A stretch of DNA of 64,000 nucleotides from Hydractinia symbiolongicarpus (GCF_029227915.1 NC_079883.1:10416001-10480000); one strand, 5' to 3'. Counted from the first letter of the stretch, positions 23,320-38,135 are shown. The notes: generated from the letters alone by a model not told the origin. Translations and numbers: made by a program.

Positions 23320-23779
23320 GCGTTGTCATTGCTCAACAAAAACGGCTATTTTTATAGCCACAAATCTTTTAAAACATTACTTTGTGCACGCTTCCAAATT
23401 ACACAATGTGTAAAGTCTTGTCACAGTTACATTTATTGCTATACGATACTATGTCATATATGACACAAAAAAAATTTAGAAATACTTTGTAGGGTTAATT
23501 TGCCTGGGAGTGTTTCCGTGAAAAGCTGGGTTAAGTTAAATGTAAGCAATAACATGGATCAATGTACTTGTCTTTTCTGCAAGTACAGCTAATAATACGT
23601 ATGAAAAGTGAAGCTAATCCACACACACATGGGGAAGTATTTTAAATGTAGGCTAGTGTTCTTAAGCACATTATTTAGAAGTTTTATTAACTTCGGTTAA
23701 CTTGTAGTGACGCCAAGTAAATGTTTTTTTAAAGATGTGTGGTCTTAAAAAAGACCGTTTGTGTTTGGTAGACGTTGGT

Positions 23780-24184
23780 TTACTTGCTGCTTGTGTATTT
23801 TGTGACGGCTTTTGTTCCTTCACTGACTGCGTGTTTTGCAAGTTCTCCAGGCAAGAGAAGACGTACTGCGGTTTGAATTTCACGAGAAGAGATGGTCGAC
23901 TTTTTGTTTTGAAGAGCCAAACGCGAAGCTTCGGAAGCAATGCGCTCAAAGATGTCGTTGACAAATGAGTTCATGATGCTCATAGCTTTGCTTGAAACTG
24001 CGACATCTGGGTGAACTTGTTTCAAAACATTGTAGATGTAATTAGCATAACTTTCCTTTCTCTTTCTCTTGCGTTTCTTTTCACCAGTTCCACCAATCTT
24101 TCCTCCTTTTTTGCCGGCTCTTTTTTCACCTTTCTTGGCTACTTTAGGTGCCTGTTTTCCTCCTTTAGCTGCTGCGTCAGACAT
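23780..24184 (-). CDS. H2B: Histone H2B, unit 5, double variant I48N/G62A
   Basis: Two replacements within 42 bp: Ile48 to Asn (ESYANYIYN) and Gly62 to Ala ([11 protein letters not shown]). Both lie in the histone fold: helix 1 and the following loop next to DNA-contacting Ser residues. No other copy has either. Two clustered changes could come from conversion by a divergent H2B elsewhere. Stem-loop 23741-23756 intact. Confidence 0.96.
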   Translation of the reverse strand: MSDAAAKGGKQAPKVAKKGEKRAGKKGGKIGGTGEKKRKRKRKESYANYIYNVLKQVHPDVAVSSKAMSIMNSFVNDIFERIASEASRLALQNKKSTISSREIQTAVRLLLPGELAKHAVSEGTKAVTKYTSSK

Positions 24185-24468
24185 GGTTAAAAATTTTTGC
24201 TACTTAACTTGTAAATAAGCATTAAACTGCAAGTCAAAACTTTTTGTTTATAAGTAAAAAAATCGGATCGAATTCGATCCGAAAACGCCGATACGCAATT
24301 TAATTGGTTAAAAAAAAAATCTTTTGTTTAATACTTAATTATGATTGGTTAAAAAAACATGATTTCGATCCTATTTTTATGATGAAAAAACGAGTAAAGT
24401 TTATTTCGTTAACACTTACGTTAAATATTCGTACGTTTTTGTATTAACTTACAAATCAAATCGCAGTT

Positions 24469-24849
24469 ATGTCTGGACGTGGAAAAGGTGGAAAAGCTAA
24501 GGCTAAAGCCAAGACAAGATCCTCAAGAGCTGGACTTCAATTTCCAGTCGGTAGAGTGCATAGATTCCTTCGTAGAGGGCACTATGCTAACCGAATTGGA
24601 TCTGGAGCACCAGTTTACTTAGCAGCCGTCTTGGAATATTTATCTGCTGAGATATTGGAGTTGGCTGGTAACGCAGCAAGAGACAACAAAAAAGCTAGGA
24701 TTATTCCAAGACATTTACAATTGGCTGTTCGTAATGATGAAGAATTAAACAAACTTTTGAGCGGTGTAACCATTGCAGCTGGTGGTGTTTTGCCAAACAT
24801 TCAAGCTGTCTTACTCCCAAAGAAGAACGACAAAGGACAGAAGAAGTAA
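24469..24849 (+). CDS. H2A: Histone H2A, unit 5
   Basis: Identical protein. Stem-loop 24872-24887. Confidence 0.98.
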   Translation: MSGRGKGGKAKAKAKTRSSRAGLQFPVGRVHRFLRRGHYANRIGSGAPVYLAAVLEYLSAEILELAGNAARDNKKARIIPRHLQLAVRNDEELNKLLSGVTIAAGGVLPNIQAVLLPKKNDKGQKK

Positions 24850-25046
24850 ACCGCTACACTCAGAAAACAACGGCTATTTTTATAGCCACACATCTTTAAA
24901 AAAACATTGTTTTTTTCACAAAACTATAACCTTAAAGTCTAATAGATAATCCATGCATACGCCTTGTCCTAAGTAACTCAAAGAAATTAAATAAAAAAAT
25001 TTGATCACAACGTCAAAATAAATTGCACGTATTTGCACCTACTAAT

Positions 25047-25166
25047 GTCTACGGCCATACCACGATGAACACACCCGTTCTCGTCTGATCACGGAAGTTA
25101 AGCATCGTCGGGCCGGGATAGTACTTGGATGGGGGACCGCCTGGGAACTCCCGGTGTCGTAGGCTT
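25047..25166 (+). rRNA. 5S rRNA: 5S rRNA, unit 5
   Basis: Consensus 5S sequence. Confidence 0.96.
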
Positions 25167-25494
25167 TTCATTTTCATTTGCTGTGATATATTTCTTGTTA
25201 TAACAATTAAGGAACGTGGCGGTTGTTGAAAGTGTTTCCTATGACATTTTCCTACGACATTTTCAGGTGATAGTACGAGAAAAAAGAGCTTTCAAATGCA
25301 TACAAACTCGATCTATTGCCGATCATCCAATAACCCTGACGGAATGGCAAATAAAATAAAATTCCGCCGCCTTCCGAGGACTTATATCGCAATCACGTTT
25401 CGTAACAGTCAAGCGAGGTTTTACCTTAGCGTTTAAGTCACCACCGACATTTGGCCGCGCAACTTTTCTAAGCTCATTCATTTTGACTTAAGGA

Positions 25495-25658
25495 GGGGGC
25501 GAGCGCGGACGCAGGCCCCCACTACCAGAAATTGTACGGTCGAGTTACTGACGTTTGCAGTAATCGCAGAGGTCAGCCCAAGCGTAGTGCAATGCAAGAG
25601 CCTCACTCTGGAAGAAAACCCTCATTGATCAGTCTTTACTTCCCCGTCAGGTAAGTAT
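25495..25658 (-). ncRNA. U1: U1 snRNA, unit 5
   Basis: Same RNA; a single C>T at 25409 lies beyond its 3' box. PSE candidate 25702-25715. Confidence 0.95.
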
Positions 25659-25848
25659 GAGTTGGAACTGCACCGTAGCATGAGGGTACCCTTCAAAGTT
25701 TGTTAATGCTTGTGGCTTGAGTGTGTTATAAACTGCCGTGTCGCGGGGCATAGGCTGTATTCTCCCCCAGTGTACGCGTTTTGTTCCCGCCGTAGACTAT
25801 GCAGAGTGCCGTCGGAAAGAGGACTGCTATTATTCTTTTATTGCTTAT

Positions 25849-26035
25849 GTGGGCCGCCATCGGTAATAGTGCAACACCAAGGCAACCCGTGGTCACGGCG
25901 TGAATGAATCCACCTCCATGACCCAAGGCCAAAAATCAGATTAATATACTGACCATTCAGAGAATGGCCTACCAGATATTAAACTGATAAGAACAGATAC
26001 TACACTTGATCTTAGCCATTAGGCCGAGAAGCGAT
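25849..26035 (-). ncRNA. U2: U2 snRNA, unit 5
   Basis: Same RNA; PSE candidate 26076-26089. Confidence 0.95.
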
Positions 26036-26357
26036 AAAGAACAAGCGTTGCCATGATAGGCATCGTCCACACACCGTAACTGCTTGTGGAGCATGTCACG
26101 TTACTGTAAAGCTTACAACTGTCACCGCGTACGGATGGACGGCGACATAGTAAAAATCACGGCTGTTGATTTAGCCGTAGGATGGAGAGCGACTGTAGCG
26201 AGTGGATGGTAACTTACATGAATGCTAACAAAGGCGACGATACTAAGTGCGTGATATTACTTTCCAATATGTCTGCGTACATTCCGTTTATCAACGCATT
26301 ACGCCAGAACGTGCGCGCGCGTTACACAGTAGACCATGCAGCCGAAATGCGACAGTG

Positions 26358-26430
26358 CGACCCTGCCAGGAGTCGAACCTGGAATCCCCTGATTCGTAGT
26401 CAGATGCCTTATCCATTGGGCCACAGGGCC
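26358..26430 (-). tRNA. tRNA-Arg(ACG): tRNA-Arg (ACG), unit 5
   Basis: Unchanged; anticodon 26395-26397. Confidence 0.95.
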
Positions 26431-27009
26431 ATGCTTATGACTTCGCCCCATCGTCATTTTGGCTTGCGCATTCGTTTTACTTACGACAGAATTCTTCGTG
26501 TTTGTAGCCATGAAAGAAAGGGACTTCTGTGAGTGAATTTTTTTACTGTGGTCTAATAAAAAAGTCGAAACGCAGTGCCCAATATATGAATTGCTCCTAA
26601 TAGCCGGAAACAGGCCGTGTCGATGATGTAGGCCGACATACGCAACGCAAACCAAAGAACGCTTTATGAAAATCCTAACACGAGCGCGGAAGAAGCCCAA
26701 ATTAACAGACTAGATGTAATGCTGAAGACCTCAAACTCCAGCAGCTTCTCTTGCAGACTATTGCGTCGTACTACAAATAAAAATTAACATGCTTTCGCAT
26801 AGTCGCGGCACCCAAAACGGACATTATACGATGTACAGAAACACACATTTCTGTTTTCGCGCCAAATCAATTCCCGGGAGTGGTACTTTTACGTCCGCAT
26901 ACTTCGCACCGTCTTAAATTATATCTCATTTACACGGTAATGTTTAGTATACTTCTACTGTGATAACAAGCATCGTTTATCGTTGGATTGTTGTAAGAAA
27001 ACATTAAAA

Positions 27010-27561
27010 ATGAGTGAAGCAGCTTCTCCAAAGAAAATCGCACCCAAGAAGAAACCTGCTGCAAAGAAGACAGCTGATCACCCTAAATATGTGGACATGA
27101 TCAAGGCTGCTATCGCTACCCTAAAGGAACGCGGTGGTTCATCTCGCCAAGCTATTACAAAATATATTCATGCAAATTACAAAGTTGCTGAAAACTCAGA
27201 TCATCATCTGAAAATGGCTCTTAAACGAGGAGTAACATCAGGCGATTTGATTCAAACTAAAGGCACTGGTGCTTCTGGATCATTCAAGCTAGGTCAGGTA
27301 AAAAAAGAAAAACCTAAGAAAAAGGCCGCAGCAAAAAAGCCAACGGCAAAGAAGCCTACTGCAAAGAAAATTACACCAAAAAAGAAGCCAGCAAAGAAGA
27401 GCACGCCAAAGAAAGCAGCAAAGAAGCCTGCCACAAAGAAAGCCTCGGCTAAGAAACCAGCAGCTAAGAAACCCACAAAGAAGCCTGTTGCTAAAAAACC
27501 TGCAGCAAAGAAGGTCAAAAAGACTCCCAAAAAGGCAGCAAAGAAGACCGCAAAAAAATAA
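27010..27561 (+). CDS. H1: Linker histone H1, unit 5, S121I
   Basis: AGT>ATT at 27371 replaces Ser121 in the first KKSTPKK of the tail with Ile. The TP of the CDK motif remains. Stem-loop 27594-27609. Confidence 0.96.
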   Translation: MSEAASPKKIAPKKKPAAKKTADHPKYVDMIKAAIATLKERGGSSRQAITKYIHANYKVAENSDHHLKMALKRGVTSGDLIQTKGTGASGSFKLGQVKKEKPKKKAAAKKPTAKKPTAKKITPKKKPAKKSTPKKAAKKPATKKASAKKPAAKKPTKKPVAKKPAAKKVKKTPKKAAKKTAKK

Positions 27562-27922
27562 TTTGTGTGTATCTGGCTATTACATTAACAAACGGCTATT
27601 TTTATAGCCACACATTTACAAAAAAACATTATCTTGGTACAAAGTTAAACTTGTTTAAGTCACTTAAACAGTTAAAAAAGAGTAAATTTAAGATTAGATT
27701 CCCTAAGTTTAAGTATTTTCGTTTTTAAATTTCTTATTTTCTTGCTTTTACTTTTCTTGCCCTTCATATTTTTAACATTGTCAAACTTTATGTAGCATAA
27801 AATTTTTATGTAGCATAAAATTTAAACAGAAAGCAGGACAAAGTTTGATATAAAAAGCTAGCCGTAATATTTTTTATGGATGTGTGGCTATAAAAATAGC
27901 CGTTTTTTGTTTGGTAAGATGC

Positions 27923-28336
<414 letters not shown>

Positions 28337-28814
28337 TTAAGAAGTCGATGTAGTACGGATACACAAGACGGTCTAAAATGCACTATCGCGCCAAAGTTTT
28401 ATTTCTCATATTGATTGACAGCTAAGGTTCAAAACAAACCATTTGATTGGTGCTAAGAAAGTAATTTCTGATTGGCTGCATAATGACATTACGCTCATTA
28501 CTTTAACATTTTTATAAAATCTGTGTTTTTTGGCTACGGGAAAACGGCTGTATCTTCTGATACACAAAAGCTTTTGACTTTTTTTTTTTTTAGTAAGTAG
28601 CAGAAGGTTTGGCGAATTCCAACGATGCCAAATTTATTGCCTTACTGAAACATTAAGACCACGAATTTTTAAAAAAACTACAGTTTTACTTAAAAAAATG
28701 TACAAAATGTTCGGAACATTTTGTAATGACGCAACTCTATTGGTTAATTAGGGTGTTTCCACGAGCAGTAGGTAATTTTATGGCCTCTTTTTAAAGCTGT
28801 CTGAATTCTGTTAA

Positions 28815-29171
<357 letters not shown>

Positions 29172-29631
29172 GCGTTGTCATTGCTCAACAAAAACGGCTA
29201 TTTTTATAGCCACAAATCTTTTAAAACATTACTTTGTGCACGCTTCCAAATTACACAATGTGTAAAGTCTTGTCACAGTTACATTTATTGCTATACGATA
29301 CTATGTCATATATGACACAAAAAAAATTTAGAAATACTTTGTAGGGTTAATTTGCCTGGGAGTGTTTCCGTGAAAAGCTGGGTTAAGTTAAATGTAAGCA
29401 ATAACATGGATCAATGTACTTGTCTTTTCTGCAAGTACAGCTAATAATACGTATGAAAAGTGAAGCTAATCCACACACACATGGGGAAGTATTTTAAATG
29501 TAGGCTAGTGTTCTTAAGCACATTATTTAGAAGTTTTATTAACTTCGGTTAACTTGTAGTGACGCCAAGTAAATGTTTTTTTAAAGATGTGTGGTCTTAA
29601 AAAAGACCGTTTGTGTTTGGTAGACGTTGGT

Positions 29632-30036
29632 TTACTTGCTGCTTGTGTATTTTGTGACGGCTTTTGTTCCTTCACTGACTGCGTGTTTTGCAAGTTCTCC
29701 AGGCAAGAGAAGACGTACTGCGGTTTGAATTTCACGAGAAGAGATGGTCGACTTTTTGTTTTGAAGAGCCAAACGCGAAGCTTCGGAAGCAATGCGCTCA
29801 AAGATGTCGTTGACAAATGAGTTCATGATGCTCATAGCTTTGCTTGAAACTCCGACATCTGGGTGAACTTGTTTCAAAACATTGTAGATGTAAATAGCAT
29901 AACTTTCCTTTCTCTTTCTCTTGCGTTTCTTTTCACCAGTTCCACCAATCTTTCCTCCTTTTTTGCCGGCTCTTTTTTCACCTTTCTTGGCTACTTTAGG
30001 TGCCTGTTTTCCTCCTTTAGCTGCTGCGTCAGACAT
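29632..30036 (-). CDS. H2B: Histone H2B, unit 6
   Basis: Identical to the reference protein. Stem-loop 29593-29608. Confidence 0.98.
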   Translation of the reverse strand: MSDAAAKGGKQAPKVAKKGEKRAGKKGGKIGGTGEKKRKRKRKESYAIYIYNVLKQVHPDVGVSSKAMSIMNSFVNDIFERIASEASRLALQNKKSTISSREIQTAVRLLLPGELAKHAVSEGTKAVTKYTSSK

Positions 30037-30320
30037 GGTTAAAAATTTTTGCTACTTAACTTGTAAATAAGCATTAAACTGCAAGTCAAAACTTTTTGTT
30101 TATAAGTAAAAAAATCGGATCGAATTCGATCCGAAAACGCCGATACGCAATTTAATTGGTTAAAAAAAAAATCTTTTGTTTAATACTTAATTATGATTGG
30201 TTAAAAAAACATGATTTCGATCCTATTTTTATGATGAAAAAACGAGTAAAGTTTATTTCGTTAACACTTACGTTAAATATTCGTACGTTTTTGTATTAAC
30301 TTACAAATCAAATCGCAGTT

Positions 30321-30701
30321 ATGTCTGGACGTGGAAAAGGTGGAAAAGCTAAGGCTAAAGCCAAGACAAGATCCTCAAGAGCTGGACTTCAATTTCCAGT
30401 CGGTAGAGTGCATAGATTCCTTCGTAGAGGGCACTATGCTAACCGAATTGGATCTGGAGCACCAGTTTACTTAGCAGCCGTCTTGGAATATTTATCTGCT
30501 GAGATATTGGAGTTGGCTGGTAACGCAGCAAGAGACAACAAAAAAGCTAGGATTATTCCAAGACATTTACAATTGGCTGTTCGTAATGATGAAGAATTAA
30601 ACAAACTTTTGAGCGGTGTAACCATTGCAGCTGGTGGTGTTTTGCCAAACATTCAAGCTGTCTTACTCCCAAAGAAGAACGACAAAGGACAGAAGAAGTA
30701 A
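30321..30701 (+). CDS. H2A: Histone H2A, unit 6
   Basis: Identical protein. Stem-loop 30724-30739. Confidence 0.98.
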   Translation: MSGRGKGGKAKAKAKTRSSRAGLQFPVGRVHRFLRRGHYANRIGSGAPVYLAAVLEYLSAEILELAGNAARDNKKARIIPRHLQLAVRNDEELNKLLSGVTIAAGGVLPNIQAVLLPKKNDKGQKK

Positions 30702-30898
30702 ACCGCTACACTCAGAAAACAACGGCTATTTTTATAGCCACACATCTTTAAAAAAACATTGTTTTTTTCACAAAACTATAACCTTAAAGTCTAATAGATA
30801 ATCCATGCATACGCCTTGTCCTAAGTAACTCAAAGAAATTAAATAAAAAAATTTGATCACAACGTCAAAATAAATTGCACGTATTTGCACCTACTAAT

Positions 30899-31018
30899 GT
30901 CTACGGCCATACCACGATGAACACACCCGTTCTCGTCTGATCACGGAAGTTAAGCATCGTCGGGCCGGGATAGTACTTGGATGGGGGACCGCCTGGGAAC
31001 TCCCGGTGTCGTAGGCTT
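30899..31018 (+). rRNA. 5S rRNA: 5S rRNA, unit 6
   Basis: Consensus 5S sequence. Confidence 0.96.
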
Positions 31019-31346
31019 TTCATTTTCATTTGCTGTGATATATTTCTTGTTATAACAATTAAGGAACGTGGCGGTTGTTGAAAGTGTTTCCTATGACATT
31101 TTCCTACGACATTTTCAGGTGATAGTACGAGAAAAAAGAGCTTTCAAATGCATACAAACTCGATCTATTGCCGATCATCCAATAACCCTGACGGAATGGC
31201 AAATAAAATAAAATTCCGCCGCCTTCCGAGGACTTATATCGCAATCACGTTTCGTAACAGCCAAGCGAGGTTTTACCTTAGCGTTTAAGTCACCACCGAC
31301 ATTTGGCCGCGCAACTTTTCTAAGCTCATTCATTTTGACTTAAGGA

Positions 31347-31510
31347 GGGGGCGAGCGCGGACGCAGGCCCCCACTACCAGAAATTGTACGGTCGAGTTAC
31401 TGACGTTTGCAGTAATCGCAGAGGTCAGCCCAAGCGTAGTGCAATGCAAGAGCCTCACTCTGGAAGAAAACCCTCATTGATCAGTCTTTACTTCCCCGTC
31501 AGGTAAGTAT
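31347..31510 (-). ncRNA. U1: U1 snRNA, unit 6
   Basis: Same RNA; PSE candidate 31554-31567. Confidence 0.95.
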
Positions 31511-31700
31511 GAGTTGGAACTGCACCGTAGCATGAGGGTACCCTTCAAAGTTTGTTAATGCTTGTGGCTTGAGTGTGTTATAAACTGCCGTGTCGCGGGG
31601 CATAGGCTGTATTCTCCCCCAGTGTACGCGTTTTGTTCCCGCCGTAGACTATGCAGAGTGCCGTCGGAAAGAGGACTGCTATTATTCTTTTATTGCTTAT

Positions 31701-31887
31701 GTGGGCCGCCATCGGTAATAGTGCAACACCAAGGCAACCCGTGGTCACGGCGTGAATGAATCCACCTCCATGACCCAAGGCCAAAAATCAGATTAATATA
31801 CTGACCATTCAGAGAATGGCCTACCAGATATTAAACTGATAAGAACAGATACTACACTTGATCTTAGCCATTAGGCCGAGAAGCGAT
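31701..31887 (-). ncRNA. U2: U2 snRNA, unit 6
   Basis: Same RNA; PSE candidate 31928-31941. Confidence 0.95.
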
Positions 31888-32209
31888 AAAGAACAAGCGT
31901 TGCCATGATAGGCATCGTCCACACACCGTAACTGCTTGTGGAGCATGTCACGTTACTGTAAAGCTTACAACTGTCACCGCGTACGGATGGACGGCGACAT
32001 AGTAAAAATCACGGCTGTTGATTTAGCCGTAGGATGGAGAGCGACTGTAGCGAGTGGATGGTAACTTACATGAATGCTAACAAAGGCGACGATACTAAGT
32101 GCGTGATATTACTTTCCAATATGTCTGCGTACATTCCGTTTATCAACGCATTACGCCAGAACGTGCGCGCGCGTTACACAGTAGACCATGCAGCCGAAAT
32201 GCGACAGTG

Positions 32210-32282
32210 CGACCCTGCCAGGAGTCGAACCTGGAATCCCCTGATTCGTAGTCAGATGCCTTATCCATTGGGCCACAGGGCC
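32210..32282 (-). tRNA. tRNA-Arg(ACG): tRNA-Arg (ACG), unit 6
   Basis: Unchanged; anticodon 32247-32249. Confidence 0.95.
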
Positions 32283-32861
32283 ATGCTTATGACTTCGCCC
32301 CATCGTCATTTTGGCTTGCGCATTCGTTTTACTTACGACAGAATTCTTCGTGTTTGTAGCCATGAAAGAAAGGGACTTCTGTGAGTGAATTTTTTTACTG
32401 TGGTCTAATAAAAAAGTCGAAACGCAGTGCCCAATATATGAATTGCTCCTAATAGCCGGAAACAGGCCGTGTCGATGATGTAGGCCGACATACGCAACGC
32501 AAACCAAAGAACGCTTTATGAAAATCCTAACACGAGCGCGGAAGAAGCCCAAATTAACAGACTAGATGTAATGCTGAAGACCTCAAACTCCAGCAGCTTC
32601 TCTTGCAGACTATTGCGTCGTACTACAAATAAAAATTAACATGCTTTCGCATAGTCGCGGCACCCAAAACGGACATTATACGATGTACAGAAACACACAT
32701 TTCTGTTTTCGCGCCAAATCAATTCCCGGGAGTGGTACTTTTACGTCCGCATACTTCGCACCGTCTTAAATTATATCTCATTTACACGGTAATGTTTAGT
32801 ATACTTCTACTGTGATAACAAGCATCGTTTATCGTTGGATTGTTGTAAGAAAACATTAAAA

Positions 32862-33413
32862 ATGAGTGAAGCAGCTTCTCCAAAGAAAATCGCACCCAAG
32901 AAGAAACCTGCTGCAAAGAAGACAGCTGATCACCCTAAATATGTGGACATGATCAAGGCTGCTATCGCTACCCTAAAGGAACGCGGTGGTTCATCTCGCC
33001 AAGCTATTACAAAATATATTCATGCAAATTACAAAGTTGCTGAAAACTCAGATCATCATCTGAAAATGGCTCTTAAACGAGGAGTAACATCAGGCGATTT
33101 GATTCAAACTAAAGGCACTGGTGCTTCTGGATCATTCAAGCTAGGTCAGGTAAAAAAAGAAAAACCTAAGAAAAAGGCCGCAGCAAAAAAGCCAACGGCA
33201 AAGAAGCCTACTGCAAAGAAAAGTACACCAAAAAAGAAGCCAGCAAAGAAGAGCACGCCAAAGAAAGCAGCAAAGAAGCCTGCCACAAAGAAAGCCTCGG
33301 CTAAGAAACCAGCAGCTAAGAAACCCACAAAGAAGCCTGTTGCTAAAAAACCTGCAGCAAAGAAGGTCAAAAAGACTCCCAAAAAGGCAGCAAAGAAGAC
33401 CGCAAAAAAATAA
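32862..33413 (+). CDS. H1: Linker histone H1, unit 6
   Basis: Identical 183-aa protein. Stem-loop 33446-33461. Confidence 0.97.
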   Translation: MSEAASPKKIAPKKKPAAKKTADHPKYVDMIKAAIATLKERGGSSRQAITKYIHANYKVAENSDHHLKMALKRGVTSGDLIQTKGTGASGSFKLGQVKKEKPKKKAAAKKPTAKKPTAKKSTPKKKPAKKSTPKKAAKKPATKKASAKKPAAKKPTKKPVAKKPAAKKVKKTPKKAAKKTAKK

Positions 33414-33774
33414 TTTGTGTGTATCTGGCTATTACATTAACAAACGGCTATTTTTATAGCCACACATTTACAAAAAAACATTATCTTGGTACAAAGTTAA
33501 ACTTGCTTAAGTCACTTAAACAGTTAAAAAAGAGTAAATTTAAGATTAGATTCCCTAAGTTTAAGTATTTTCGTTTTTAAATTTCTTATTTTCTTGCTTT
33601 TACTTTTCTTGCCCTTCATATTTTTAACATTGTCAAACTTTATGTAGCATAAAATTTTTATGTAGCATAAAATTTAAACAGAAAGCAGGACAAAGTTTGA
33701 TATAAAAAGCTAGCCGTAATATTTTTTATGGATGTGTGGCTATAAAAATAGCCGTTTTTTGTTTGGTAAGATGC

Positions 33775-34188
<414 letters not shown>

Positions 34189-34666
34189 TTAAGAAGTCGA
34201 TGTAGTACGGATACACAAGACGGTCTAAAATGCACTATCGCGCCAAAGTTTTATTTCTCATATTGATTGACAGCTAAGGTTCAAAACAAACCATTTGATT
34301 GGTGCTAAGAAAGTAATTTCTGATTGGCTGCATAATGACATTACGCTCATTACTTTAACATTTTTATAAAATCTGTGTTTTTTGGCTACGGGAAAACGGC
34401 TGTATCTTCTGATACACAAAAGCTTTTGACTTTTTTTTTTTTTAGTAAGTAGCAGAAGGTTTGGCGAATTCCAACGATGCCAAATTTATTGCCTTACTGA
34501 AACATTAAGACCACGAATTTTTAAAAAAACTACAGTTTTACTTAAAAAAATGTACAAAATGTTCGGAACATTTTGTAATGACGCAACTCTATTGGTTAAT
34601 TAGGGTGTTTCCACGAGCAGTAGGTAATTTTATGGCCTCTTTTTAAAGCTGTCTGAATTCTGTTAA

Positions 34667-35023
<357 letters not shown>

Positions 35024-35047
35024 GCGTTGTCATTGCTCAACAAAAAC

Positions 35048-35063
35048 GGCTATTTTTTTAGCC
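35048..35063 (+). terminator. Mutated H4 stem-loop, unit 6
   Basis: GGCTAT-TTTT-TTAGCC. A>T at 35058 replaces the U-A closing pair by U-U, leaving five pairs and an enlarged loop. The A on the 3' side of the loop is invariant in the animal SLBP consensus. Confidence 0.88.
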
Positions 35064-35483
35064 ACAAATCTTTTAAAACATTACTTTGTGCACGCTTCCA
35101 AATTACACAATGTGTAAAGTCTTGTCACAGTTACATTTATTGCTATACGATACTATGTCATATATGACACAAAAAAAATTTAGAAATACTTTGTAGGGTT
35201 AATTTGCCTGGGAGTGTTTCCGTGAAAAGCTGGGTTAAGTTAAATGTAAGCAATAACATGGATCAATGTACTTGTCTTTTCTGCAAGTACAGCTAATAAT
35301 ACGTATGAAAAGTGAAGCTAATCCACACACACATGGGGAAGTATTTTAAATGTAGGCTAGTGTTCTTAAGCACATTATTTAGAAGTTTTATTAACTTCGG
35401 TTAACTTGTAGTGACGCCAAGTAAATGTTTTTTTAAAGATGTGTGGTCTTAAAAAAGACCGTTTGTGTTTGGTAGACGTTGGT

Positions 35484-35888
35484 TTACTTGCTGCTTGTGT
35501 ATTTTGTGACGGCTTTTGTTCCTTCACTGACTGCGTGTTTTGCAAGTTCTCCAGGCAAGAGAAGACGTACTGCGGTTTGAATTTCACGAGAAGAGATGGT
35601 CGACTTTTTGTTTTGAAGAGCCAAACGCGAAGCTTCGGAAGCAATGCGCTCAAAGATGTCGTTGACAAATGAGTTCATGATGCTCATAGCTTTGCTTGAA
35701 ACTCCGACATCTGGGTGAACTTGTTTCAAAACATTGTAGATGTAAATAGCATAACTTTCCTTTCTCTTTCTCTTGCGTTTCTTTTCACCAGTTCCACCAA
35801 TCTTTCCTCCTTTTTTGCCGGCTCTTTTTTCACCTTTCTTGGCTACTTTAGGTGCCTGTTTTCCTCCTTTAGCGGCTGCGTCAGACAT
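35484..35888 (-). CDS. H2B: Histone H2B, unit 7
   Basis: Identical protein; silent change at 35874 in an early Ala codon. Stem-loop 35445-35460. Confidence 0.98.
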   Translation of the reverse strand: MSDAAAKGGKQAPKVAKKGEKRAGKKGGKIGGTGEKKRKRKRKESYAIYIYNVLKQVHPDVGVSSKAMSIMNSFVNDIFERIASEASRLALQNKKSTISSREIQTAVRLLLPGELAKHAVSEGTKAVTKYTSSK

Positions 35889-36172
35889 GGTTAAAAATTT
35901 TTGCTACTTAACTTGTAAATAAGCATTAAACTGCAAGTCAAAACTTTTTGTTTATAAGTAAAAAAATCGGATCGAATTCGATCCGAAAACGCCGATACGC
36001 AATTTAATTGGTTAAAAAAAAAATCTTTTGTTTAATACTTAATTATGATTGGTTAAAAAAACATGATTTCGATCCTATTTTTATGATGAAAAAACGAGTA
36101 AAGTTTATTTCGTTAACACTTACGTTAAATATTCGTACGTTTTTGTATTAACTTACAAATCAAATCGCAGTT

Positions 36173-36553
36173 ATGTCTGGACGTGGAAAAGGTGGAAAAG
36201 CTAAGGCTAAAGCCAAGACAAGATCCTCAAGAGCTGGACTTCAATTTCCAGTCGGTAGAGTGCATAGATTCCTTCGTAGAGGGCACTATGCTAACCGAAT
36301 TGGATCTGGAGCACCAGTTTACTTAGCAGCCGTCTTGGAATATTTATCTGCTGAGATATTGGAGTTGGCTGGTAACGCAGCAAGAGACAACAAAAAAGCT
36401 AGGATTATTCCAAGACATTTACAATTGGCTGTTCGTAATGATGAAGAATTAAACAAACTTTTGAGCGGTGTAACCATTGCAGCTGGTGGTGTTTTGCCAA
36501 ACATTCAAGCTGTCTTACTCCCAAAGAAGAACGACAAAGGACAGAAGAAGTAA
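36173..36553 (+). CDS. H2A: Histone H2A, unit 7
   Basis: Identical protein. Stem-loop 36576-36591. Confidence 0.98.
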   Translation: MSGRGKGGKAKAKAKTRSSRAGLQFPVGRVHRFLRRGHYANRIGSGAPVYLAAVLEYLSAEILELAGNAARDNKKARIIPRHLQLAVRNDEELNKLLSGVTIAAGGVLPNIQAVLLPKKNDKGQKK

Positions 36554-36751
36554 ACCGCTACACTCAGAAAACAACGGCTATTTTTATAGCCACACATCTT
36601 TAAAAAAACATTGTTTTTTTTCACAAAACTATAACCTTAAAGTCTAATAGATAATCCATGCATACGCCTTGTCCTAAGTAACTCAAAGAAATTAAATAAA
36701 AAAATTTGATCACAACGTCAAAATAAATTGCACGTATTTGCACCTACTAAT

Positions 36752-36871
36752 GTCTACGGCCATACCACGATGAACACACCCGTTCTCGTCTGATCACGGA
36801 AGTTAAGCATCGTCGGGCCGGGATAGTACTTGGATGGGGGACCGCCTGGGAACTCCCGGTGTCGTAGGCTT
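36752..36871 (+). rRNA. 5S rRNA: 5S rRNA, unit 7
   Basis: Consensus 5S sequence. Confidence 0.96.
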
Positions 36872-37199
36872 TTCATTTTCATTTGCTGTGATATATTTCT
36901 TGTTATAACAATTAAGGAACGTGGCGGTTGTTGAAAGTGTTTCCTATGACATTTTCCTACGACATTTTCAGGTGATAGTACGAGAAAAAAGAGCTTTCAA
37001 ATGCATACAAACTCGATCTATTGCCGATCATCCAATAACCCTGACGGAATGGCAAATAAAATAAAATTCCGCCGCCTTCCGAGGACTTATATCGCAATCA
37101 CGTTTCGTAACAGCCAAGCGAGGTTTTACCTTAGCGTTTAAGTCACCACCGACATTTGGCCGCGCAACTTTTCTAAGCTCATTCATTTTGACTTAAGGA

Positions 37200-37363
37200 G
37201 GGGGCGAGCGCGGACGCAGGCCCCCACTACCAGAAATTGTACGGTCGAGTTACTGACGTTTGCAGTAATCGCAGAGGTCAGCCCAAGCGTAGTGCAATGC
37301 AAGAGCCTCACTCTGGAAGAAAACCCTCATTGATCAGTCTTTACTTCCCCGTCAGGTAAGTAT
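37200..37363 (-). ncRNA. U1: U1 snRNA, unit 7
   Basis: Same RNA; PSE candidate 37407-37420 intact. 37491 C>T is about 128 bases upstream of the start. Confidence 0.95.
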
Positions 37364-37553
37364 GAGTTGGAACTGCACCGTAGCATGAGGGTACCCTTCA
37401 AAGTTTGTTAATGCTTGTGGCTTGAGTGTGTTATAAACTGCCGTGTCGCGGGGCATAGGCTGTATTCTCCCCCAGTGTACGCGTTTTGTTTCCGCCGTAG
37501 ACTATGCAGAGTGCCGTCGGAAAGAGGACTGCTATTATTCTTTTATTGCTTAT

Positions 37554-37740
37554 GTGGGCCGCCATCGGTAATAGTGCAACACCAAGGCAACCCGTGGTCA
37601 CGGCGTGAATGAATCCACCTCCATGACCCAAGGCCAAAAATCAGATTAATATACTGACCATTCAGAGAATGGCCTACCAGATATTAAACTGATAAGAACA
37701 GATACTACACTTGATCTTAGCCATTAGGCCGAGAAGCGAT
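37554..37740 (-). ncRNA. U2: U2 snRNA, unit 7
   Basis: Same RNA; PSE candidate 37781-37794. Confidence 0.95.
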
Positions 37741-38062
37741 AAAGAACAAGCGTTGCCATGATAGGCATCGTCCACACACCGTAACTGCTTGTGGAGCATG
37801 TCACGTTACTGTAAAGCTTACAACTGTCACCGCGTACGGATGGACGGCGACATAGTAAAAATCACGGCTGTTGATTTAGCCGTAGGATGGAGAGCGACTG
37901 TAGCGAGTGGATGGTAACTTACATGAATGCTAACAAAGGCGACGATACTAAGTGCGTGATATTACTTTCCAATATGTCTGCGTACATTCCGTTTATCAAC
38001 GCATTACGCCAGAACGTGCGCGCGCGTTACACAGTAGACCATGCAGCCGAAATGCGACAGTG

Positions 38063-38135
38063 CGACCCTGCCAGGAGTCGAACCTGGAATCCCCTGATTC
38101 GTAGTCAGATGCCTTATCCATTGGGCCACAGGGCC
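38063..38135 (-). tRNA. tRNA-Arg(ACG): tRNA-Arg (ACG), unit 7
   Basis: Unchanged; anticodon 38100-38102. Confidence 0.95.
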
